NCBI GenBank assembly: GCA_900552285.1
Contig: URYV01000095.1
Coordinates: forward strand, 1-6,310
DNA from: an uncultured Oscillospiraceae bacterium
GTDB taxonomy: Bacteria; Bacillota; Clostridia; Oscillospirales; Acutalibacteraceae
Direction: 5' to 3'
Length of the DNA: 6,310 bases
Below are positions 1 through 5,679 of the stretch, one piece after another. Below the pieces are notes generated by a model that saw nothing but the letters and a program-made list of their open reading frames with translations, was not told the DNA's origin and made no database searches. Made by a program: the position numbers and the translations under genes. Each line of letters starts with the position of its first letter. Within the stretch, counting starts at the first letter, position 1.

Positions 1-63
1 GTCTTTTCGCCGCTTTCGGAGTAAAAAGTACCGTCCGCAACAGCGTCTTTTTCGTTCGACCCC
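1..63. other. Non-homologous segment upstream of the GH3 gene (probable junction or chimera)
   Basis: In the reading frame of the GH3 gene this stretch has a TAA stop at 22-24. The codons after it do not encode what GH3 proteins carry just before PMVDIARD (normally something like WTFAP). Conserved sequence starts abruptly at about base 61 (CCC ATG GTC GAC). None of the three forward frames restores the expected GH3 sequence, so a single frameshift does not explain it. On the reverse strand the segment reads without a stop as plausible coding sequence (NEKDAVADGTFYSESGEK). A perfect 6-bp inverted repeat with a 4-base loop (TCGACC-CCAT-GGTCGA, 56-71) sits exactly at the breakpoint. This fits a fold-back or chimeric join, or a real inversion; the sequence alone cannot decide. 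Confidence 0.55.
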
Positions 64-1779
64 ATGGTCGACATTGCAAGAGACGCAAGGTGGGGAAGAA
101 TTGCCGAGGGAGCGGGCGAGGACACCTATCTCGGCTGCCGCTGCGCCGCCGCGAGGGTCAGGGGCTTTCAGGGCGACGACCCCGCAAAGAAAGACAAGGT
201 TGCCGCCTGCGCCAAGCATTTCGCCGCCTACGGAGCGGGGGAGAGCGGCCGCGATTACAACACCGTCGACATGAGCGAGCAAAAGTTCTTCGAAACCTAT
301 CTGCCTCCCTTCAAATCGGCAATCGACGCAGGGGCCTTTACCGTCATGGCGGCCTTTAACGATTTCTGCGGCGTGCCCTGTACCGAAAACAGCTATCTGC
401 TCGGCGAGGTTCTTCGGAAAAAGCTGGGCTTTGAGGGCTTTGTGGTCAGCGACGCCACGGCGATTTTGGAGCTTGTGGCTCACCGCTCGGCCGCCGATCT
501 TAAGGAGGCCTGCGAGCACGCAATAAACGCGGGCGTGGACATGGACATGAATTCCCGCGGGTATGTCAACTTCCTGCCCGAGCTTGTAAAAGAGGGAAAG
601 GTGAGCGAAAGCCGCCTTGACGAGGCCGTGAGAAACGTGCTTTCGATAAAAATGCTGCTCGGCCTTTTCGACGATCCCTTTAACCGTATATCCTGGGATG
701 AAATAGACCTTGAAAGCCACCGCGCCGCCGCAAGAAAAACCGCCTGCGAGTCGGCCGTACTGCTTAAAAACGATAAAAATACGCTTCCCCTTGAAACAGA
801 CGAGCCGGTGCTTCTTGTGGGCGCTTTGGGCGCAAACGGCCCAGAAATGGTGGGTACCTGGAGCATGGCCGCCGACCGAAATTCCGCCGTGAGCATAAAG
901 GACGGCCTTGAAAGGGCGGGGAAAAATTGCGATTACATTGCCGTCTGCGCTCCCGGGGCAAAGATAGACGAGGCCGAGCTTGAAAAGGCAAAGGCGCACC
1001 CCGCAAAAACCGTCATTGCAGCCGTGGGCGAATATGAGGTGCTGAGCGGAGAGGGCGCGGCGCTGTCAAACCTCGACCTTTCGGGCGAGCAGAACCGCAT
1101 GATAAGGGAGCTTAAGGCGGCGGGCAAGACCGTCGTCACCGTGCTTATAAACGGACGTCCCATGTCGGTGGGCGAGGCGGCGGCAAATTCAGACGCGCTG
1201 CTCGAGCTTTGGAACGCGGGAAGCGAGGCGGGAAACGCCTGCGCCGACCTTGTTTTCGGAAAGGCAAATCCCGGCGGCCGCCTTGTCGCCACATTCCCCA
1301 ACACCTCGGGAGAATGCCCCATATACTACAATCACCCCGCCACCGGCCGTCCCGCCAGCGAGACGCTCTATTCCGCCCGCTTTGCCGACTCTCCCGTCGA
1401 GCCGCTTTTCCCCTTCGGTTTCGGACTTTGCTATACCGAGTTTGAATATTCCGACTTCGAGGTCAAGGCTTCGGACGGCAAAATCGAAACCTCGGTCAAG
1501 GTCAAAAACGTCGGAAAAAGAGAGGGTAAGGAGGTTGTTCAGCTTTATGTGAGCGACCTTGTGGCCGAAAGGGTCAGACCGGTCAAGGAGCTTAAAAACT
1601 TTGCAAAAATAACCCTTGCCCCCGGCGAGACAAAAACCGTAAGGCTGGATATAAAGAACGAACAGCTTGAATATTATCACAGAAACATGGAAAAAAAGGC
1701 CGACAGCGGCGACTTCCTCGTTCAAATCGGTCACGACAGCGCGCATCTTCTCTGCCAAAAGGTCTATCTTGAATTTTGA
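64..1779 (+). CDS. bglX: GH3 beta-glucosidase (BglX type), 5'-truncated
   Basis: Glycoside hydrolase family 3; such enzymes release glucose or xylose from the non-reducing end of beta-linked oligosaccharides by a retaining mechanism. Numbering from the Met at 64: the barrel motif PMVDIARDARWGRIAEGAGED opens the ORF, KHFAAYG is at 51-57 and GRDYN at 62-66. The nucleophile is most likely D130 in GFVVSDATAI. The alpha/beta sandwich follows, with SGEGA at 328-332, where E330 is the likely acid/base. PFGFGLCYTEFEY (450-462) leads into the C-terminal FN3-like domain (about 478-550), which includes ELKNF and LAPGETKTV. Family members have roughly 100 or more residues before PMVDIARD, and those are missing. 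The Met at 64 has no ribosome binding site and is an internal residue, so the visible ORF is not an intact gene start. A signal peptide, and hence the cellular location, cannot be judged. The symbol is by family resemblance only, and substrate is not determined. No terminator is evident after the stop; the next gene has its own promoter. Confidence 0.9.
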   Translation: MVDIARDARWGRIAEGAGEDTYLGCRCAAARVRGFQGDDPAKKDKVAACAKHFAAYGAGESGRDYNTVDMSEQKFFETYLPPFKSAIDAGAFTVMAAFNDFCGVPCTENSYLLGEVLRKKLGFEGFVVSDATAILELVAHRSAADLKEACEHAINAGVDMDMNSRGYVNFLPELVKEGKVSESRLDEAVRNVLSIKMLLGLFDDPFNRISWDEIDLESHRAAARKTACESAVLLKNDKNTLPLETDEPVLLVGALGANGPEMVGTWSMAADRNSAVSIKDGLERAGKNCDYIAVCAPGAKIDEAELEKAKAHPAKTVIAAVGEYEVLSGEGAALSNLDLSGEQNRMIRELKAAGKTVVTVLINGRPMSVGEAAANSDALLELWNAGSEAGNACADLVFGKANPGGRLVATFPNTSGECPIYYNHPATGRPASETLYSARFADSPVEPLFPFGFGLCYTEFEYSDFEVKASDGKIETSVKVKNVGKREGKEVVQLYVSDLVAERVRPVKELKNFAKITLAPGETKTVRLDIKNEQLEYYHRNMEKKADSGDFLVQIGHDSAHLLCQKVYLEF

Positions 1780-1840
1780 TTTTTGTGACGTGGGCAGATT
1801 GCACAAAACGGCATATTGCGATTTGGTTAAAATTACGTTG

Positions 1841-1869
1841 TTGTTAGAGTGGAATTTGTGTGCTATAAT
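1841..1869 (+). promoter_or_regulatory. Sigma-A-type promoter for the GH36 gene
   Basis: The -35 box TTGTTA (1841-1846) is followed by exactly 17 bases and a perfect TATAAT -10 box (1864-1869). TG at 1861-1862 gives an extended -10 (TGCTATAAT). Predicted transcription would start near 1876, leaving a short leader of about 30 bases. The weak -35 is offset by the ideal -10. No clear operator palindrome was seen around it. Confidence 0.8.
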
Positions 1870-1890
1870 GAAGTGTAAACTGTATTCTGT

Positions 1891-1897
1891 AAAGGAG
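1891..1897 (+). promoter_or_regulatory. Ribosome binding site of the GH36 gene
   Basis: AAAGGAG ends 8 bases before the ATG at 1906. The nearer ATG at 1898 is out of frame and yields only four codons (MQGC, stop ending at 1912), and it almost touches the Shine-Dalgarno sequence. Start 1906 is therefore chosen, and the classical signal peptide directly after it agrees. Confidence 0.85.
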
Positions 1898-1905
1898 ATG
1901 CAAGG

Positions 1906-4900
1906 ATGTTAAGCAAGTTTAAAAAGGCCGTTGCGGCGGCTGCCTCGGCTGTCTTTATTCTGACAAGCGCCGTGGCTCTTCCCGCGTCGGCTCTTGAAAC
2001 ATTGGCGGCGGATTCCGAAGGGAATTCCATCGCCGTCGAATTCCCCTCTTCCGACAAGGACAAAAAGGTAGTCGGAAACAGCGGAATCGATATTACCGGA
2101 ACCGCTGCGGCGGGTTCCTCCCTCACCGTTTCGGCCGAGGGCAAAAATGTTGGCACCGCAACCGTGGGCGCCGACGGAAAGTTCACCGCAAGTGTGCCTT
2201 CCTATGCCCTTTCGTCGGGTCTTAACGAAATCGTTCTGTCCGACGGCGCAGGCGCTTCCGCTTCGGTGGAGGTAAACAAACAAAACTACTATGATCTTGC
2301 CGATTTGGACTACAATGTCACCGGGGCTGCACAGGTCTTTAAGAGCACGGGCGTGTCCAAATACTGCCCCACCCTTTCGGTGGGCGGCCAGACCGTCAAG
2401 ACAAATAACGGCTTCTCGGTGGTTCCCGCCGACGGAAGGAATGCCGCTCCCGCCGACGCAACATTTGATTTGTCGGCTCTCGGCAGCGTTGCCTATTTCC
2501 ATTCGGTTATCGGTGTTGACGATTTTGCAAACATCGCGGGCGCGGTGCTCAGCTCGGCCGAATATTCGGTGCTTGCCGACGGCAAGGAGCTTGTAAAGAG
2601 CAGAGCCGTCACCATGAACGAAACTGTCGAAATTTCCGCCGAAATTCCCGCCGGAACCAAGACCCTCACCCTCCGTGTGGAAAATTCCGACGGAAGCAAC
2701 CACGGCGACTATGCCGACTGGATCGACCCGAGAGTGTTCATAAAGGCCGAGGACTACGGCTCCGAGGAAGTAAGCCTTTATGATTCTTCGGTTTCCGCCG
2801 ACCTTAAGGCCAAGGCCTCCGTCGGCACCCGCCTCAATGTGAGAAACGGATTTTCCGCCGTCACCCTGACCCCCGAAAAGGCAAACGAAACGGTGGCTCT
2901 CCGCATATTCAACTTCACCTATTCCTATGCCCGTTCCGTTCAGAACGGCGCTCTCTGCGAGGTCACCGCAACGGCAGACTCGGAGGGAAAATATAAGTTT
3001 GCCCTCGACAACCTCTACACCGCCGGAGAATATCTCTTTGTTTTCGACGGAGTGACCGCCGTAAAGGCAAGCAAAAACGACAACGCTTATGTTTTTGCCG
3101 ACGGCGCATATTCCAAGGGCGCTCTCAACATGAGCCTCACCCTTTCGGGTAAGAACGCAAACCTTCTTGCCGCCGCGGCCGAAGAGCCCGCCGCAGCCAC
3201 AACGGCTACCAAGGCTACCGACGCCGAAAAGGCGAGAGCAAGAGAGACCTATAATAACTATCTGAAAAATCTTGCGAACTTCCCCTCCAAAATGACCATC
3301 GACGGCAAGGAGTATGTGGGATTTTCCGACAAAGATTTTCTTATGATGTCTCAAAAGACCGAGACAAACGAAACCACCAAGAGCGAGAACACCGACACCC
3401 AGGTTCTCCACGCCAAGAGCGGTATCCGGTTTACCCTTAAGACGGTTTTCTATCCCGATTATGCCGCCTTTGACTGGGTCATTTATTTCACCAATGTAAC
3501 CGCCAAAAATTCACCTGTGGTTTCCGACCTCAGCCCCGCCGAGCTCAAATTTGAGGGAGACAACCCCATAATTCTCACCAGCTGCTCGGACAGCGAGGCC
3601 ATCACCGGAACCCCCGCTCCCTACACCCCCCGTTCCTTCTCTCTCGAGGAGACCCCGAACCTTACCTTTGAGCCCACCAACGCCCGTTCCACCGAGGCCG
3701 CATTCCCCTATTACAACCTCGAATACGGCAACAAGGGCGCCTTTGTGGTGACCAGCTGGGCAGGCCAGTGGAAGGACGACTTCAACTATGCCGACGGCGT
3801 AACCTCCTTCTCGGGCAGACAGGAAATATTCAATTCCTATGTTAAGCCCGGCGAAATCGTAAGAACGCCTCTCACCGCCGTTGTTCTCTATGACGGCCGT
3901 GACACCGACCGAGCCACCAACCTTTGGAGACAGTGGTTCATCGACTGCAATATGTATAAAAAAGACGGCGAGAACAACATGAAGCCCTTTGTAGCCGGCG
4001 TTACCTCTGCCGTGTATAACGAGATGATGGGCGCTACCGAGGAAAATCAGAAGGCCTACATCGAAAAGTATTACAACATGGGCGTTAATCTCGACCTTTG
4101 GTGGATGGATGCAGGCTGGTATGAAAAGGGCGGTCTGCCCACCTCAGGTGAGAAAAACTGGAGCTACACCGGCAGCTGGACCGTCAACCAGACCCGTTTT
4201 CCCACCAAGTTCAAGTCCATTTCCGACCTTGCCGCCTCTCACGGCATGATGACTCTCCTTTGGTTCGAGCCTGAGCGTGTGGCGTTCTCCATGTCAAGCC
4301 CTGATTTCGACACCTACGGTATCAAGAGAGAATGGCTTGTCGGATATAATTCCAAGAACAACTCGGCCCTCGGCCCCAACGGATATAAGATGTTCGATTT
4401 GAGCAATCCCGAGGCCCTTAACTTCATGATCAACCGCATAAACACTGTCCTTAACGAAGGCGGAATTTCCTTCTACCGTGAGGACCTCAACACCGGCAGC
4501 ATCCGTGACATCTGGAGAACCGCCGAAACCGAGGCCGACCGCCAGGGAATGTTGGAAAACGGATATGTTCAGGGACACTATGCTCTGTGGGACGGAATTC
4601 TTGCCAACGAGAACATTCAGATGATCGACTCCTGCGCCTCCGGCGGACACCGTCTTGACCTTGAGACCATGCGCCGCGCCGTTGCACTTCACCCCACCGA
4701 TTATAACTACAACGACATGCCCGCAAAGCATCAGGGAACCTATGGTCTTGCTTCCTGGCTTCCCTTCGCCGGCGCCAACACCGGAACCGGCGGCAACGTC
4801 AACGAGACAAGCAAATACAATATGCGTTCGGCATACCGTCAGTCCATCATTCTTCAGTTCAACATCGACAGCCTCAATGCCGAGGACAAGGAGATTGTCG

Positions 4901-5475
4901 CCAAGAGCGTGAAGGAATGGAGAAAGCTCAGCAACTATTTCTATGACGATATTTACGAACTGACCAAGAACACCGCAAGCGCCAACGAATGGTATGCTTA
5001 CAGCTATATGAACAGCGAAGAGCAGGACGGCTTTGCCCTTGTTTTCAGACATTTCGGCGAATATTCTCCCGAAACTCAGAACATTCGTCTTAAGGGTCTT
5101 AACCCCAACGACACTTATGAAATTTCCTTTGCCGACGCCGACGAGGTCTACGCCGGCACCGGCACCGAATTCATGAGCATCGGCGTGCCCGTCACCCTTA
5201 ACGAGAAGGAGCTTGACGACGGAAGCGATTCCGACGTTATCTTCATCAAGCGTACCGGCTCGGCCGTCCTTTACGGCGACACCGACGAAAACGGCGAAGT
5301 CAACGTCACCGACGCTCTGCTTGCACTTCAGGGTTCGGTCGGAAAGATCAGCCTTTCCGACAGCCAGGTTACCGCGGCAGATGTTGACGGCGACGGAAAA
5401 ATCACCGTTACCGACGCTCTGCTTATTCTCCAGAAGGCCGTGGCAAAAATCGACGCCTTCCCCGTAGAGAAATAA
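1906..5475 (+). CDS. Secreted dockerin-bearing GH36 alpha-galactosidase with NPCBM/CBM51 module
   Basis: An exported enzyme predicted to cleave terminal alpha-linked galactose (possibly alpha-GalNAc) from glycans by the retaining clan GH-D mechanism. Domain order: signal peptide 1-29 (KFKK, hydrophobic core, PASA cleavage site); Ig-like module about 40-124 (GIDITGTAAAGSSLTV); NPCBM/CBM51 about 127-279, ending in the family-typical GDYADWIDPRVF; an unrecognised beta-rich region about 280-420; an Ala/Thr/Glu linker about 420-445; GH36 N-terminal beta domain about 446-690 (YPDYAAFDWVIYFTN, DRATNLWRQWFIDCNM); TIM barrel about 698-1020; C-terminal beta domain; dockerin about 1123-1182. Barrel motifs: WWMDAGWY 732-739, LWFEPERV 785-792, YREDLN with probable nucleophile D860, SCASGGHRLD 909-918, and HPTDYNY with probable acid/base D932. 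The 72-residue gap between the two is close to that in characterised GH36 enzymes. The dockerin implies attachment to a cohesin partner not in this window. The gene has its own promoter, ribosome binding site and terminator, so it looks monocistronic. Family assignment is firm; exact substrate is not. Confidence 0.94.
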   Translation: MLSKFKKAVAAAASAVFILTSAVALPASALETLAADSEGNSIAVEFPSSDKDKKVVGNSGIDITGTAAAGSSLTVSAEGKNVGTATVGADGKFTASVPSYALSSGLNEIVLSDGAGASASVEVNKQNYYDLADLDYNVTGAAQVFKSTGVSKYCPTLSVGGQTVKTNNGFSVVPADGRNAAPADATFDLSALGSVAYFHSVIGVDDFANIAGAVLSSAEYSVLADGKELVKSRAVTMNETVEISAEIPAGTKTLTLRVENSDGSNHGDYADWIDPRVFIKAEDYGSEEVSLYDSSVSADLKAKASVGTRLNVRNGFSAVTLTPEKANETVALRIFNFTYSYARSVQNGALCEVTATADSEGKYKFALDNLYTAGEYLFVFDGVTAVKASKNDNAYVFADGAYSKGALNMSLTLSGKNANLLAAAAEEPAAATTATKATDAEKARARETYNNYLKNLANFPSKMTIDGKEYVGFSDKDFLMMSQKTETNETTKSENTDTQVLHAKSGIRFTLKTVFYPDYAAFDWVIYFTNVTAKNSPVVSDLSPAELKFEGDNPIILTSCSDSEAITGTPAPYTPRSFSLEETPNLTFEPTNARSTEAAFPYYNLEYGNKGAFVVTSWAGQWKDDFNYADGVTSFSGRQEIFNSYVKPGEIVRTPLTAVVLYDGRDTDRATNLWRQWFIDCNMYKKDGENNMKPFVAGVTSAVYNEMMGATEENQKAYIEKYYNMGVNLDLWWMDAGWYEKGGLPTSGEKNWSYTGSWTVNQTRFPTKFKSISDLAASHGMMTLLWFEPERVAFSMSSPDFDTYGIKREWLVGYNSKNNSALGPNGYKMFDLSNPEALNFMINRINTVLNEGGISFYREDLNTGSIRDIWRTAETEADRQGMLENGYVQGHYALWDGILANENIQMIDSCASGGHRLDLETMRRAVALHPTDYNYNDMPAKHQGTYGLASWLPFAGANTGTGGNVNETSKYNMRSAYRQSIILQFNIDSLNAEDKEIVAKSVKEWRKLSNYFYDDIYELTKNTASANEWYAYSYMNSEEQDGFALVFRHFGEYSPETQNIRLKGLNPNDTYEISFADADEVYAGTGTEFMSIGVPVTLNEKELDDGSDSDVIFIKRTGSAVLYGDTDENGEVNVTDALLALQGSVGKISLSDSQVTAADVDGDGKITVTDALLILQKAVAKIDAFPVEK
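5278..5415 (+). repeat. Duplicated calcium-binding loops of the dockerin
   Basis: Two F-hand-like loops lie 34 codons (102 bases) apart inside the GH36 gene. Loop 1 has D1125, D1127, N1129, N1133 and D1136; loop 2 has D1159, D1161, D1163, T1167 and D1170. These fill calcium positions 1, 3, 5, 9 and 12 of the type I dockerin pattern. Both loops carry Val-Thr at positions 10-11, the pair that usually governs cohesin choice. The repeat survives in the DNA: GT(C/T)ACCGACGCTCTGCTT occurs in each (5305 and 5407). Confidence 0.85.
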
Positions 5476-5487
5476 TTTAATCACAAG

Positions 5488-5528
5488 GCCCCCGCCGAGA
5501 AAACGTTTTTTTCGGCGGGGGCTTTTTT
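5488..5528 (+). terminator. Rho-independent terminator after the GH36 gene
   Basis: A perfect 11-bp GC-rich stem (GCCCCCGCCGA at 5488-5498 with TCGGCGGGGGC at 5512-5522) is followed directly by six T residues (5523-5528), 12 bases after the stop codon. The 13-base loop GAAAACGTTTTTT can itself pair partly through AAAA/TTTT. The reverse strand lacks a T tract after the stem, so the terminator acts in one direction only. Confidence 0.95.
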
Positions 5529-5595
5529 GCGCCCTTTTTGCGGCAAAAAAGTTGGGCAAATAACATGAAAAAATCAAAAAGGACGAATTATCATC
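5529..5595. other. AT-rich intergenic spacer, no gene seen
   Basis: This stretch has A and T runs but no supported coding sequence. The T run of the preceding terminator (TTTTTTGC, 5523-5530) could pair with GCAAAAAA at 5543-5550. That is most likely a by-product of opposed A and T runs, and no function is proposed. Confidence 0.5.
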
Positions 5596-5624
5596 TTGAC
5601 TTGTGACGAGTCGGCGGGTATTAT
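5596..5624 (+). promoter_or_regulatory. Sigma-A-type promoter for the third gene
   Basis: TTGACT (5596-5601) and TATTAT (5619-5624) are separated by an ideal 17 bases, each one mismatch from consensus. Predicted transcription starts near 5631, giving a leader of about 50 bases. It lies downstream of a strong terminator, so this gene is expected to be transcribed on its own. Confidence 0.78.
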
Positions 5625-5644
5625 AAAGAGGTATTACAAAAAAA

Positions 5645-5665
5645 CTGTGCAACATAACGGCACAG
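5645..5665 (+). promoter_or_regulatory. Leader hairpin next to the ribosome binding site of the third gene
   Basis: CTGTGC (5645-5650) and GCACAG (5660-5665) form a perfect 6-bp stem with a 9-base loop. The stem ends immediately before the AAAGG Shine-Dalgarno bases at 5666-5670. It could tune ribosome access or protect the 5' end; it is short enough to be chance. Confidence 0.35.
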
Positions 5666-5670
5666 AAAGG
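5666..5670 (+). promoter_or_regulatory. Ribosome binding site deciding a GTG start for the third gene
   Basis: AAAGG ends 9 bases before GTG at 5680 and 15 bases before the in-frame ATG at 5686. The spacing favours GTG as the start, adding two residues (Met-Lys) to the protein. No better Shine-Dalgarno sequence precedes the ATG. Confidence 0.6.
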
Positions 5671-5679
5671 CGTGATCTT

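Noticed and set aside
1..66. A divergent reverse-strand gene starting at the ATG complement of 64-66
   Set aside because: The reading looks like coding sequence, but no ribosome binding site precedes that ATG, and the region upstream of it is the GH3 gene itself. It is better read as a fragment joined by a junction.
1783..1790. Shared 8-mer TTGTGACG in both intergenic gaps (also 5601-5608) as a common operator
   Set aside because: It lies at different positions relative to the two promoters, and sharing one 8-mer between two gaps of this size is not surprising by chance.
1189..1806. A 205-codon reverse open frame overlapping the GH3 3' end
   Set aside because: The GH3 C-terminal domain on the + strand is unmistakable here. 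The reverse frame has no recognisable domain.
1898..1912. Mini-ORF (MQGC) starting just upstream of the GH36 start
   Set aside because: It begins one base after the Shine-Dalgarno sequence, too close for initiation, and is only four codons long. It most likely arises by chance.
1909..3411. A 500-codon open frame on the reverse strand
   Set aside because: It lies wholly antisense to the N-terminal modules of the GH36 protein, which have clear family motifs. The reverse translation is Gly/Val-rich without motifs, and it has no supported start.
5523..5550. Second hairpin downstream of the terminator (TTTTTTGC with GCAAAAAA)
   Set aside because: It is made almost entirely of A-T pairs from opposed runs, overlaps the T tract of the real terminator and has no T tract of its own.
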